NCBI GenBank assembly: GCA_003221455.1
Contig: QHRX01000005.1
Coordinates: 1-43,661 of the forward strand
DNA length: 43,661 nucleotides
Direction: 5' to 3'
Source of the DNA: Candidatus Rokuibacteriota bacterium
GTDB lineage: Bacteria; Methylomirabilota; Methylomirabilia; Rokubacteriales; CSP1-6
Shown: positions 32,755 through 41,707 of the stretch, in pieces
Numbering within the stretch: the stretch's first letter is position 1
Layout: each line of letters starts with the position of its first letter
Translations under genes and position numbers: made by a program
The notes under the pieces: generated by a model
Told to the model about the DNA's origin: nothing
The model's input: only the letters and a program-made list of their open reading frames with translations
Database searches by the model: none

Positions 32755-35034
32755 CTATTCCGCCTTTTTTCTTTTCTGGGGCTGCCGGTGGTGCTCGCTC
32801 GCCTCGGCTGGCTTGCCTTGCAGGGCGAACGCCCGGGCCAAGTTGGCGTGAGCTGGGGCATAGTCGGGCTCGATGCGCAGGGCTTGCTGGAAGTGTTCGA
32901 TCGCCTCCTCGAGGTCGCCTTGCCGAGCGAGCGCCACGCCCCAGTTGTTGTGAGCGTCGGCCTGGTCAGGCTCGATGTGCAGGGCCTGGCGGTAGTGCTC
33001 GATCGCCTCCGCCGGGTTGCCCTGGTGAGCGAGCGCCAGGCCCCAGTTGATGTGGGCAAGGACATTGTCAGGCTTGAGTTGTAGGGCCTGGCGGTAGTGC
33101 TCGATCGCCTCCGCCGGGTTGCCCTGGTGAGCGAGCGCCAGGCCCCAGTTGATGTGGGCAAGGACATTGTCAGGCTTGAGTTGTAGGGCCTGGCGGTAGT
33201 GCTCGATCGCCTCGGCTAGGTTGCCTTGCTGAGCGAGCGCCAGACCCCAGTTGGTGTGAGCGGCGGCCTGGTCAGGCTCGATGTGCAGGGCCTGGCGGTA
33301 GTGCTCGATCGCCTCGGCGAGGTTGCCTTGCTGAGCGAGCGCCAGGCCCCAGCTGTACTGGGCAAGGCCATAGTCAGGCTTGAGTTGCAGAGCCTGGCGG
33401 TAGTGCTCGATCGCCTCCGCGAGGTTGCCTTGCTGAGCGAGCGCCAGACCCCAGTTGGACTGGGCACGGAAATCGCCAGGCTCGAGTTGCAGGGCCCGGC
33501 GGTAGTGCTCGATTGCCTCGGCAAACTTGGCCCGCTGAGCGAGCGCAATGCCGAGGTTGGTGTGAGCGTAGGAAGAGCTCGGGTCTATCGCAAGGGCATA
33601 GGTCCAAAGCATCTCCGAGTCATGCCAGACGTGGACCTGGTTCCAGGTGAGAACGCCTAACCCGACAACGACACAGAGGGCGGTACATATGGCAATCCCG
33701 GCACGCAGGACCGTTGTCGGTCTTCCTTTCTTCGACCTCTCCCACGCTCGCCAGCGGGACAACAGGGCGGCACCGGCCAAAATCGCCCAAGGGAGGCAGG
33801 AGAGATAGCTGTACCGAGTCGCGACGAGCTGCGGTCCTATGGTGCGGGGCAGGCCGCTGACCGGCGCCAGCAGCACGACGTAAGCCGCGCACGCCGCGAG
33901 CCCGGCTGGCCAGCGCCGCCGCAGGGCCCAGACCCCGGCGCCGATGCCCACCACCGCGACCACGCTGCCGAGCAGCGCCGGATCCAGCGGATCAATCCGG
34001 GCCGGGAGCTCGTAGAGCGGCGAGAGCCCGAGCGGGAAGAGTGTCTTCCACACGTAGAAGCACAGACCGTGAGCGCCGATGAAGACGTGGGCCCAGAGCG
34101 GGTACGCATCCGGCGCGAGCGTCGACACCCGGAGCGCGTAGGCCGCGATGCCGGACGCGACCAGCGCCAGGAGCCCGTATGGCACCTTCTCGGCCCAGAC
34201 CTGTCGCTCGGCGGGCGCGAGCCAGTCCCGCCAGCGATCGGGGAGGCGCCGCAGTGGGTAGACGTCCAGCACCACCAGGAGGAGCGGCAGCGTCACCACA
34301 ACGGCCTTGGCGGCGAGCGCCAGCGCGTAGAACCCCACCGACGCCACGAGCCACCGCCCGCGCCCGGCGCCGCCGCCGTCAGCCGCCCGCAGGTAGCTGA
34401 AGAGCGTCAGAAGGAAGAGCAGCCCAGAGAGCACATCCCGCCGCTCGGTGACCCACGCCACGGATTCGACACGCAGGGGATGGATGGCAAACACGAGGGC
34501 GGCAAACCCGGCAGACACTGCGAGCGCGTGCCCGCGTTCAGCGGGGCCGGGCAGCGCCAGTGTCAGGAGCCGAAGGACGACGAAAAAGAAGACGCTCGCG
34601 TTCGCCGCATGGAGCAGCACGTTCGTCAGGTGATAGCCGGCCGGCCGCATGCCCCACAGGATATAATCGAGGCCAAGCGTCAGCCAGGTTAGCGGAATCC
34701 ACTGCCCCGTGCCGATCGACGTGGTGAACATCCACCGAAGCTCCGACGGGCCCAGCCCCCGATAGTGGACGTTCCGCAGGAAGTTGATGTCGTCGTCCCA
34801 GTTCACGAAGCCGTTCTGCAGCGCCGGCAAGAAGGCAGTAAGGGTAACGAAGGCTACAAGCAAGGGGACCAGCCAGTGGATCCAGCGGGCAGCGGAAGCG
34901 GAGACCATTGAACCATACCCTGATGGACCTGCCTTCATCGTGGCATGGGCGGGCTCAGGAGGCTGACGTCGGAACCGTTCCAGGCAGGACGTGGCGGCTG
35001 CCTCAGGCTTGCGACGCTTGTCCTTGTGCCCCAT
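32755..35034 (-). CDS. TMTC-like polytopic membrane protein with eight C-terminal TPRs
   Basis: 759 aa from the ATG at 35034; ATG 34938 or 34908 are alternatives because no start has a good ribosome site. The N-terminal half (about 50-470) has around ten membrane segments and begins, after the first span, FLPALQNGFVNWDDDINFL. That W-D-D motif with the later HPLRVESVAWVTERRDVLSG is typical of the GT-C-type TMTC family (eukaryotic O-mannosyltransferases) and its many bacterial homologues. The C-terminal part has eight TPRs of 34 residues (pattern NWGLALAQQGNLAEAIEHYR). The active Asp pair would face the periplasm and the TPRs would bind the acceptor; inference. It lies between the two recombinase repeats. 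Confidence 0.88.
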   Translation of the reverse strand: MGHKDKRRKPEAAATSCLERFRRQPPEPAHATMKAGPSGYGSMVSASAARWIHWLVPLLVAFVTLTAFLPALQNGFVNWDDDINFLRNVHYRGLGPSELRWMFTTSIGTGQWIPLTWLTLGLDYILWGMRPAGYHLTNVLLHAANASVFFFVVLRLLTLALPGPAERGHALAVSAGFAALVFAIHPLRVESVAWVTERRDVLSGLLFLLTLFSYLRAADGGGAGRGRWLVASVGFYALALAAKAVVVTLPLLLVVLDVYPLRRLPDRWRDWLAPAERQVWAEKVPYGLLALVASGIAAYALRVSTLAPDAYPLWAHVFIGAHGLCFYVWKTLFPLGLSPLYELPARIDPLDPALLGSVVAVVGIGAGVWALRRRWPAGLAACAAYVVLLAPVSGLPRTIGPQLVATRYSYLSCLPWAILAGAALLSRWRAWERSKKGRPTTVLRAGIAICTALCVVVGLGVLTWNQVHVWHDSEMLWTYALAIDPSSSYAHTNLGIALAQRAKFAEAIEHYRRALQLEPGDFRAQSNWGLALAQQGNLAEAIEHYRQALQLKPDYGLAQYSWGLALAQQGNLAEAIEHYRQALHIEPDQAAAHTNWGLALAQQGNLAEAIEHYRQALQLKPDNVLAHINWGLALAHQGNPAEAIEHYRQALQLKPDNVLAHINWGLALAHQGNPAEAIEHYRQALHIEPDQADAHNNWGVALARQGDLEEAIEHFQQALRIEPDYAPAHANLARAFALQGKPAEASEHHRQPQKRKKAE
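32985..33212 (-). repeat. Exact 102-bp tandem repeats within the TPR region
   Basis: A 102-base unit (one 34-residue TPR) is repeated with no visible difference for about 2.2 periods, including third codon positions, while neighbouring TPRs diverge. This signals very recent unequal duplication or gene conversion, so copy number may vary between strains. Confidence 0.85.
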
Positions 35035-35501
35035 TGGTCAGAGGTTCCGCGGATTCGTTCGGCGTCTGAGAGGAGCTGACTCCACTCCCCGAGGTGGATT
35101 TGACATCGATCCATTCGCCCAAGACAAATTTCTCACGCGACTCGCGTCGAAGCGAAACTTCGTGGTCATGCAGGAAAAGGCTCGGCATTCTCGGAAGATG
35201 TAATGCGGGCAACGGTCGACAACATCCTCCTGTTAGCGTCCTTGGCGCAGACCGGCGTGGAGCGGTTGGTTGCGCGATGGAGGAATGCGCCTGCTGCCGC
35301 AGCAGGCTGCTCCAACCAGGACGAAGACCGAGTGCGGTACAAGAAGAGGATCCTATAGAAAGCCAATTTCGGCCGACCGATCGGCGCGACGATCTGATGA
35401 GCGACCGCGTCCCGTTGTTTCGCGACGCGAGATGGCTCCACTCCGCTGCTCTCACAGGACCTCCACCGCGACTGGCGGCGGGTCCTGGCGCTGGCCCGCG
35501 T
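35035..35501. other. Upstream region of the TMTC-like gene, no gene seen
   Basis: Plus-strand frames are open here but have no ribosome site or family. A hairpin CTGCTGC-C-GCAGCAG lies at 35291-35305. No clear promoter for the minus-strand gene could be fixed. Confidence 0.4.
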
Positions 35502-35778
35502 CCGCTACCGGCGCCCCGAGCAACTCCGCCATACCTTTGCCAGCGCTACCTGTCGAGGAACGCTCCCCTGCTCTCTGTGCAGCAACAGGGCGGATGGCGA
35601 AGCGCGGCGGTGCTCCTGCGGGTCTACGCGCGATGGATTCCGCAGGACTTCGAGAGCGTTCTGGCGCAGCAAGCGGCCGCAACCCAGGCGCAACCAGCCC
35701 GACGAGCCGGAGAGCTAGATGTCGATCATCCAGAACCTTTCAGCTCACCCAGCGGCGGGCCCGAACTTCCAGAAGTAG
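35502..35778 (+). pseudogene. Tyrosine recombinase C-terminal fragment, copy 2, frameshifted
   Basis: Same sequence as the copy at 31571-31846 but with a one-base deletion near 35543 (AGCGCTACCTGTCG against AGCGCGATGCTGTCG). PEQLRHTFAS is therefore in one frame and LLRVYARWIPQDFESVLAQQ in another. It has no N-terminal part and is dead. Confidence 0.8.
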
Positions 35779-35878
35779 GCGGCCCCCCTCAGAATCCTCG
35801 CGATTTTAGCGGTCCCGCGAGTGCAGAACGCGGCACAGCGGGGCACCCGCCGCAACCCTGGCGCAACCAGACACCGAC
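35502..35878 (+). repeat. 376-bp direct repeat, right copy
   Basis: Pairs with 31571-31946. It ends at ACACCGAC, directly after which the truncated MFS gene begins, so the repeat edge is also the break point of that gene. Confidence 0.85.
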
Positions 35879-36199
35879 CGGTGGGACGTCGGGCCAGGAT
35901 CACCAGAAGGGCGGCGAAGCCGCCGGCCGTGCCCACGGTGACGAAGCCGGCGCCGGTGACCGCGGTGCCGACCGCCAGCAGCCACCGCTCGCCCCAGCGC
36001 TCGCCAGGAGGCCGGCCGGCATCTGAAACAGCGCCATGCCGCCCGTGTACGCGGTGCGAATGACTCCGACCTCGGCGAAGCTCAGCCCGAACTCGCGCGC
36101 CCACACCGGCAGGAAGACGTAGAGGATGTCGGCGAAGCCGTCGTGCAGGAAGTGCGTGGCACAGGCCGTGGCCAGCACGGCACCTGGACGACATCGCAC
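35879..36199 (-). pseudogene. MFS transporter N-terminal fragment, frameshifted and truncated
   Basis: Minus-strand start MRCRPGAVLATACATHFLHD, GFADILYVFLPVWAREFGLS and TAYTGGMALFQMPAGLLA are the first two membrane segments of an MFS protein; after a one-base shift ERWGERWLLAVGTAVTGAGF, VTVGTAGGFAALLVILA continue segments 3-4. The frame is then cut at the repeat edge. About 110 of the roughly 400 codons remain. Confidence 0.8.
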
Positions 36200-36360
36200 G
36201 CCCCCGATGGTTCCAGAGAGCCGATCGGGCTTCAGAATCAGGCCAAATCCCCCGCCCGCAAGGTAGGGTGGTCGTACGTCGAGTCAATGCCAACACCGTG
36301 AGGATAGAATGTGGCCGGGCTGACTCCCGCGCACCAGCGGGAACTCGAGGAGGTCGCCCG

Positions 36361-36798
36361 ATGTCAGTCGACCGATCCTTCGTAGGGGAGAACAGCCGCC
36401 AGCGGGAACGCCTCAAGGCCATGGTCAGTCGGATGAGCGACGCGGACCTCAGGCGTCCGCTGGGCGAGGGCTGGACCGTCTCCACCGCGCTGGCGCACAT
36501 GGCCTTCTGGGATCGGCGAGGGCTAGGGATGCTCGAGCGCTGGGAGCACGGTGAGGCTCCGTCGCCGGCCGATCCCGTCGGGCTCAACGCCGCATTGCTG
36601 CCAGAGTGGCTGGCGCTCCCGCCGCATGAGGCCGCCAGGCTCGTCGTCGAAGCGGCCGAGGTGGTCGATCGAAAAGCTGAGGCACTCAGCGCGGATCTCG
36701 TCGAGAAGATTGTCGCCGCCGGCGAGCTGTGGCGGCTCGCGCGCGCGCTTCATCGGCGCGAGCACTTGGACCAGGTGGAGCGGGCGTTGGCAGAATAA
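36361..36798 (+). CDS. DinB-like / maleylpyruvate-isomerase-N-type four-helix protein
   Basis: 145 aa from the ATG at 36361 with GAGGAGGT upstream. Pattern: RQRERLKAMVSRMSDADLRR, PLGEGWTVSTALAHMAFWDR with the conserved helix-2 His, and HRREHLDQVERALAE at the end, matching the three-His metal site of DinB/DUF664/mycothiol-dependent enzymes (His in AHMAFWD, and HRREH). Members include thiol-S-transferases and damage-induced proteins; the exact reaction cannot be read. It converges with the broken response regulator downstream and is on its own. Confidence 0.82.
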   Translation: MSVDRSFVGENSRQRERLKAMVSRMSDADLRRPLGEGWTVSTALAHMAFWDRRGLGMLERWEHGEAPSPADPVGLNAALLPEWLALPPHEAARLVVEAAEVVDRKAEALSADLVEKIVAAGELWRLARALHRREHLDQVERALAE

Positions 36799-36910
36799 CT
36801 CCGGCGCCTCGATCGCGCTCACCACGATGAGGTGGCGCGGGCGACGCCGAGGGCGGCCATCAGTAGCGGGTCACATCGCCGGGCCAATGCAGAACGCGCC
36901 TTCATACGAT

Positions 36911-37544
36911 TCAGGGGGCTGGCGTCGAGGGACCGGGAGTGTGCAGGATGGCCGCTTCAACCACCTGGTCGAGGTGGTTTAAGTTAAACGGCTTGGTGAC
37001 GTAGTCGAAGGCCCCGATGCTCAGCGTTTTCCTCGCCACGGCAGGATCTACGTTCGCCGTCAACATAATCACCGGGGGCCCGACGGTCATGCCGCGAAGT
37101 CGTCTGAGCACGTCGACGCCATCCATGCCCGGCATGCGAATGTCGAGCAGGACCAGATCCGGCCGCGACCGCCGCAAGCGCCTCAGCGCCGTTGGCGGCG
37201 GTCTTTACGGTGTAGCCTATGGTGGCGAGGTATTCGCTAAGCGCGTCAAGCACAATTTGTTTGTCATCGACGACCAGGATTCGCTTCGGTGAGGCGACCA
37301 TTTCTCTCGCTGGTGCGGAGCGCCGGACGAGCGCATAGCCCAGCCGTCGCAGCTCGTAGGTGATGTCCAGGACACGGCGCCCGTCGTGTCGGCGCTCCAT
37401 CTGGACCGGCGCGTCACGTTGCCGCCGCTCGCCCTCGCGGCGGTTGAAGATTACCTCAACCGTTGCGTCTTCGGCGAACACGGACTTGAACGACTCGTAC
37501 CGTTCGGAGTCTGTTCGTGCGACGACGACAAGGAGGCGGCTCAC
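36911..37544 (-). pseudogene. Response regulator with N-terminal extension, interrupted by one frameshift
   Basis: From the ATG at 37544 the first 75 residues (RLLVVVARTDSERYESFKSV, VIFNRREGERRQRD, then ITYELRRLGYALV) form a small module rich in RRxGERR, then a receiver starts (SPKRILVVDDKQIVLDALSE, YTVKTAANGAEAL). Near 37175-37185 the frame shifts by one base and the receiver continues as RRSRPDLVLLDIRMPGMDGV, IMLTANVD, FDYVTKPFN to a stop at 36911. Both halves are well preserved (phospho-Asp in LLDIRMPG, Lys in VTKPF), so the break is recent, a sequencing error, or a slippage site (GCGGCGGTCGCGGCC). The receiver could also start at ATG 37301. It lies 97 bp downstream of the hybrid kinase. 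Confidence 0.8.
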
Positions 37545-37574
37545 GGTGGCACTAGGCTGTCAAGACTCGAAATG

Positions 37575-37584
37575 GTGTTAACAC
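37575..37584. promoter_or_regulatory. GTGTTAACAC palindrome upstream of the broken regulator
   Basis: Perfect 10-bp palindrome 31 bp before the regulator's start and after the hybrid kinase stop; an AT-containing island in GC-rich DNA. Possible operator. Confidence 0.3.
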
Positions 37585-37641
37585 ACGTACTCCAGCTTCC
37601 CGCGGCAGGCGCCCGACGAGCCGGTTCCCGCTCTCAGTCCG

Positions 37642-39801
37642 TCACCCCTCCTCGCCATCTAACAGAGCGCGCCTCACGACTTGGCGGACCGCGTCTGCGT
37701 CAAACGGCTTGCTCAGAGCGAGGATCCGGGTCTCCTCAACGAGCTGCTTGGTCTCGGGACTCAGGGCGTCCCCCGTGACGAAGACGAAACGATGAGCGAG
37801 ATTTGAGTGACGACGCTCCAACGCTCGGTAGAGGCCAGGACCATCCAGCCCCGGCATCCGAATGTCACTCAGAACCAGGTCGTATGCCCGCTCCTCAAGC
37901 TTGCGGAGCGCGATGTCCCCGTTCGGTGCCGTCTCCACCTGGTGACCATCGTCCGCGAGCATCTCCGCTAGCGCGGCCGCGACCTCCGGCTCATCGTCCA
38001 CCACGAGAATCGCCTTCCCCTGGGTCGGCGGCAGCACGGCGGGCGCACGAGCGCCTGGCGCGGCCGCCGGCGGCGCCGCGAGGGGCAACTCGATCCGGAA
38101 GACCGTCCCGTGCTCAGGCCGGCTCTCCATCTGAATCGTCCCCCCGTGAGCCTCGATGATCCCCCGACAGAGCGGGAGTCCCAAGCCGGTTCCGTGCCCT
38201 GGAGCCTTGGTGGTAAAGAACGGCTCGAAAATCCGCGTGTACAGCTCAGGAGGAACCCCCCGCCCCGTGTCGGTGACGTCGAACCGCAGGCGCTCCCCTG
38301 GGAGATCGTGCCGGGTCGTCAGAGTGAGCCGCCGCGCAAGCGGCCGCTCCCGCATCGCATGGTGGGCGTTGGTGATGAGGTTCACGACTACCTGATGGAG
38401 CTGGTGGGGGTCCGCCCAGAGGACCGGCAGGTCCGGGGCCAAGTCCAGCCTCACCTCCACGTCGTCCACCCGTAGCGAGTACCCCAGCAACTCGACCGCC
38501 TCCCGAATCACCTCGTTCAGACGAACCTCGTCGCGTTCCGGCGGGTGCCGGCGGACGAGCGCGAGGAAGTTCCGCACGATACGCACACAGCGCTCGGCCG
38601 CCCGAGCGATCTTCTCGGCTCGCACCGCGAGGGGCCCGTTCCCGATCGCCTGCCGCAGGAGTTCGACCTGGACCGTGACGACCGAAAGCGGATTACTCAG
38701 TTCGTGGGCGACGCCCGCCAGGACGGCGCCCATCGCAGCCAGCTTCTCGGTCTGCCGCAGCGACTCTTCCGTCCGTCTGCGCTCGGCGATCTCTCCTTGC
38801 AGTCGTCCGTTGACCTCCGTCAGTTCCCGTGTTCGTTCCTCTACCCGAGTCTCCAGGGTGTCGTGGGCCGTGCGGAGGCGCGCCTCGGCGCCCCGCCGCT
38901 CGGCGACGAGCGCGGCCATCGCCAGGATGGTCACGGTGACGACGCCCACGAAGGCCTGCAACAGCAGCAGGGATTCGTTCACCGTGTCCCCCACGAAGGG
39001 GCCAGTTCCCTGCGTCGTCGCCCATATGGCGATCCCGGAGGTCACGACGGCCGCGGCCGCCGCCTCCCGGGGCCCGAATCGAAAGGCCGCCCACACAAGC
39101 CACGGAATGGGCACGAAGACCAGCGGGGACGCCGCCGCCTGGCCGGGAAGCCATCCCGCGGACCCGAGACGGCTCGCGGCTAGCAGCGACGCGAACAACA
39201 GCCCGATCTCGACGGACCTGCGAGCCCCCCATTGGGTCAGCGGCTCGTTGCTCCACGTCAGGAGCAACGGCGCTACGAGGAGGATCCCGGTCGTGTCTCC
39301 AAGCCACCACGTGAACCACACCGTTCCATACACGGGCAGTGGCGCTATACCGACCAGGGAGATAGTGGTTGGTCCGACGCTGGCCGCCACGGCGGATGCG
39401 ACGAGCGCCACGGCCGTAAACGTGAACACATCGCGCGCTCGGTAGAACGGATTGCGGACGCCGACTAGCCGGCGAAGTAGGAGTGCGCCCACCACGGCTT
39501 CGGCGGTGTTGCCGATACCGATAGCCGAAGAGGCGATGACGACCGTGGGCGCGCTGGCAGCGTGATTGGCGAGGAAGGCCACCACGTTCGCCAAAAACGC
39601 CCCGAGCATGATCCCGGGCCACACCTCAGCTCCTAAGAGGAGGACCGCCGCCAGGGCGATCCCTGATGGGGGCCAGACGGGCGAGGCGTTCGTCTTCTCA
39701 AGGGCCAGTCGCAAGCTCAGGCCGGCGGCGCCATAGTAGAGGATCGCGACGACGAAGACCTTCATGGTCCAATGCGACCAGAGGAACCGCGAGGAGCCCA
39801 T
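37642..39801 (-). CDS. MASE1 hybrid sensor histidine kinase with C-terminal receiver
   Basis: 719 aa. MASE1 membrane sensor (about 12-305): eight-plus spans with NASPVWPPSGIALAAVLLLG, WPGIMLGAFLAN, WFTWWLGDTTGILLVAPLLL. Coiled linker (RVEERTRELTEVNGRLQGEI), then HisKA with the phospho-His in GVLAGVAHELSNPLSVV, and HATPase (NLITNAHHAM, DTGRGVPPEL, GTGLGLPLCRGIIEAHGG). A Pro/Ala linker leads to a C-terminal receiver (ILVVDDEPEVAAALAEMLAD, DLVLSDIRMPGLDG, LSKPFDADAV). It is a complete phosphorelay hybrid in the inner membrane; the frameshifted regulator just downstream may have been its partner. The signal is unknown. Confidence 0.93.
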   Translation of the reverse strand: MGSSRFLWSHWTMKVFVVAILYYGAAGLSLRLALEKTNASPVWPPSGIALAAVLLLGAEVWPGIMLGAFLANVVAFLANHAASAPTVVIASSAIGIGNTAEAVVGALLLRRLVGVRNPFYRARDVFTFTAVALVASAVAASVGPTTISLVGIAPLPVYGTVWFTWWLGDTTGILLVAPLLLTWSNEPLTQWGARRSVEIGLLFASLLAASRLGSAGWLPGQAAASPLVFVPIPWLVWAAFRFGPREAAAAAVVTSGIAIWATTQGTGPFVGDTVNESLLLLQAFVGVVTVTILAMAALVAERRGAEARLRTAHDTLETRVEERTRELTEVNGRLQGEIAERRRTEESLRQTEKLAAMGAVLAGVAHELSNPLSVVTVQVELLRQAIGNGPLAVRAEKIARAAERCVRIVRNFLALVRRHPPERDEVRLNEVIREAVELLGYSLRVDDVEVRLDLAPDLPVLWADPHQLHQVVVNLITNAHHAMRERPLARRLTLTTRHDLPGERLRFDVTDTGRGVPPELYTRIFEPFFTTKAPGHGTGLGLPLCRGIIEAHGGTIQMESRPEHGTVFRIELPLAAPPAAAPGARAPAVLPPTQGKAILVVDDEPEVAAALAEMLADDGHQVETAPNGDIALRKLEERAYDLVLSDIRMPGLDGPGLYRALERRHSNLAHRFVFVTGDALSPETKQLVEETRILALSKPFDADAVRQVVRRALLDGEEG

Positions 39802-39991
39802 CCTTTGATAGTATGGCTTAGACGCCGCCTCTACAAAGAGGGGGCGACCCTTCCGGCACGGGTCCGGAATCCGTCAAGGTCGCCGCCGAGGTCCCCTCCC
39901 GCGCGCGCCCTATCATCCGCAGCCCGGCCCGTGACTTTTGTTACCGACCGCCACCTCTGCCCCGCGCTTAACTTCGCGAGTGTGTACCGCC
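39802..39991. other. Upstream region of the hybrid kinase
   Basis: No gene. AAAGG directly abuts the kinase ATG. No promoter could be fixed. Confidence 0.4.
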
Positions 39992-40084
39992 TTCCGCGTC
40001 ATTGTGTCTCGGGCTCGACCGGATCTGTACGCTCACATTGCGCGGGAGTTCTTCGCCAGCCCACGCCACGCGCTCATCTTCGAT
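39992..40084 (+). pseudogene. Relic of the small RRxGERR module
   Basis: Plus-strand fragment FRVIVSRARPDLYAHIAREF, FASPRHALIFD parallels the module at the start of the broken regulator (RLLVVVARTDSERYESFKSV, FAEDATVEVIFN). Homology stops after IFD; in another frame RERGRLQYVGTVELGVGRRL follows, which looks protein-like but which I cannot place firmly. From 40085 to 40552 no gene is supported. Confidence 0.4.
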
Positions 40085-40552
40085 TGCGCGGCGCGAGCGC
40101 GGTCGGCTGCAGTACGTGGGCACGGTCGAATTGGGAGTTGGCCGGCGCCTGTCGAGGACCTCGAGAGCGGTGCGGCCCGTCTGAGCCGCGCGACGCCCCG
40201 AGGTCGTTCTTCGGAAAGCGGAGTGGACGCCCCAGATCCATCATGGCTGCTCCCTTGAACGCGGTTGGTTGCGATATTCAGCGTGGTCGTATCGCTCGCC
40301 CACGAGGGCGGCGGCGCTCCTGGACGTAAGCGGCCCGTTGTCGCGCGGGCCGTATGGGGTCACATGTCTGGTCTTGTGCGATCCCCTCTGGTCGCCGAAC
40401 CGGCCGAGGTCGGCCCGGCGTCTGAGGTCCCTGGCTGGCTCCAGGTTGAGCGCGGCGCCCACTTGCGGCGGCCGCCCGGCGAGGGGTGATGTGTTGCCCA
40501 CATGACGATCTCCACAGAACAGACATGGAACGGAAGAGCGTAGTGGTCCGAA

Positions 40553-40921
40553 GTGTCGCCGGGCACTATTGGTTGGGGTGCCCCGGAGAGTGCGAGCTCA
40601 GTCGGACGTGTCAATGAGACGCAACTTCAGACAGAACCATTCTCAAGCGGTTGGAGACACGGAGAGTTCGAACCAGGGCGTCCCGTTTCACACCTTGTGA
40701 CGCGGCGACGTAGAAGCGATCCGCATGTCACGGCGCAAAAAGGGGGCAAAAACGGCATCAGCAAGGTCAAACTGGAGGAGTGGGGACATCGTTGGCTGGG
40801 GGCCCGCGCGCCGGGCGTTCGCGTCCACGAGCATTTCCGGAAGCACGGCTTCGAGGTGCTGGAAGCCACCAACCAGGCGATAGCCATCGTTGGCAAAACG
40901 GAAGCTAGGGCTCTTAAGTAG
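40553..40921 (+). CDS. Hypothetical protein, start uncertain
   Basis: 122 codons open; the credible part is the C-terminal 55 residues (ISKVKLEEWGHRWLGARAPG, VRVHEHFRKHGFEVLEATNQ, AIAIVGKTEARALK), which has mixed helix/strand composition unlike antisense frames. In-frame GTG at 40697 is another start; neither has a ribosome site. It ends 10 bp before the Crp/Fnr gene, on the same strand. I do not recognise it. Confidence 0.35.
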   Translation: MSPGTIGWGAPESASSVGRVNETQLQTEPFSSGWRHGEFEPGRPVSHLVTRRRRSDPHVTAQKGGKNGISKVKLEEWGHRWLGARAPGVRVHEHFRKHGFEVLEATNQAIAIVGKTEARALK

Positions 40922-40930
40922 AGAACCACG

Positions 40931-41584
40931 ATGAAGCGAAAGGCGAAATCGGCGCTCGACCCCAGGGCGTTGCTGGCAACGGTCGGCGCGGGAAGAACGA
41001 CCAGGGACTGGCGGAAGAACCAGACGATCTTCTCGCAAGGTGATCGTGCGGACGTCGTCTTCTTCGTCGACCGAGGGAAGGTCAAGCTGACGGTCCTCTC
41101 TCGACAGGGGAAGCAGGCGGTCATCGGAATCCTCGGACCTGGGAGCTTCTTCGGCGAGGGGTGCCTCGCCGGCCAGCCGCTCCGGATGGCCACGGCGATC
41201 GCGATCACGGACAGCGCGATCATCCCGCTGCCGAAACAGACGATGATCCGGGCGCTTCACGAGGACACCGAGTTCGCGGAGAGGTTCACCACGTACCTGC
41301 TGTCGCGGAACATCCGGATCGAGGAAGACCTCGTGGATCAGCTCTTCAACTCCAGCGAAAAGCGCCTGGCGAGGATTCTCCTGTTGCTGGCCAACTTCGG
41401 CAAGGAAGGGCGGCCGGAACCCGTCGTGCCGAAGGTCAGCCAGGAAACGCTGGCGGAGATGGTCGGCACGACCCGCTCGCGCGTCAGCTTCTTTATGAAC
41501 AAGTTCCGGAAGCTGGGCTTCATCGAGTATGACGGCGGGCTGGAGGTCCACAGCTCGCTGCTCCACGTCGTGCTGCACGACTGA
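40931..41584 (+). CDS. Crp/Fnr-family transcriptional regulator
   Basis: 217 aa. cNMP-binding jelly roll: NQTIFSQGDRADVVFFVDRG, VKLTVLSRQGKQAVIGILGP, GSFFGEGCLAGQPLRMATAI. Long dimer helix ERFTTYLLSRNIRIEEDLVD. Winged HTH: VPKVSQETLAEMVGTTRSRV, SFFMNKFRKLGFIEYDGGLE. There are no N-terminal Fnr-type Cys residues for an iron-sulfur cluster, so it is not a classical oxygen-sensing FNR. The cAMP-contacting R-S/T pair is not clearly conserved. The ribosome site is weak. A perfect dyad lies 53 bp downstream of its stop. Confidence 0.93.
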   Translation: MKRKAKSALDPRALLATVGAGRTTRDWRKNQTIFSQGDRADVVFFVDRGKVKLTVLSRQGKQAVIGILGPGSFFGEGCLAGQPLRMATAIAITDSAIIPLPKQTMIRALHEDTEFAERFTTYLLSRNIRIEEDLVDQLFNSSEKRLARILLLLANFGKEGRPEPVVPKVSQETLAEMVGTTRSRVSFFMNKFRKLGFIEYDGGLEVHSSLLHVVLHD

Positions 41585-41636
41585 CCGCCGCTCGCGTTCG
41601 GTTGCTCCTTCCCTTCTGGTGCTCGTCTCGTCGCGG

Positions 41637-41652
41637 TGGTCAATTTTGACCA
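41637..41652. promoter_or_regulatory. TGGTCAA-TT-TTGACCA perfect dyad
   Basis: A 7-bp perfect inverted repeat between the Crp/Fnr gene and the receiver relic, in the promoter position of the latter. Its 16-bp size and TTGACCA half-site resemble Crp/Fnr-class operators, though not the standard TGTGA or TTGAT half-sites. Candidate site for the adjacent regulator. Confidence 0.4.
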
Positions 41653-41707
41653 GACTTCGCGTGGTCGGCGCCGGTAGATTCTATTTCGGGACGTACGGGG
41701 GTGAGAC

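Noticed and set aside
32985-33550. Regular repeats suggesting a CRISPR array
   Set aside because: They are in-frame 102-bp TPR codons of the TMTC-like gene with no spacers.
35502-35878. Right repeat as a functional att site
   Set aside because: No tRNA gene or inverted core could be identified; only the direct repeat is supported.
40665-40685. GAGTTCGAACC sequence resembling a tRNA T-arm
   Set aside because: The flanking five-base stems do not pair on either strand.
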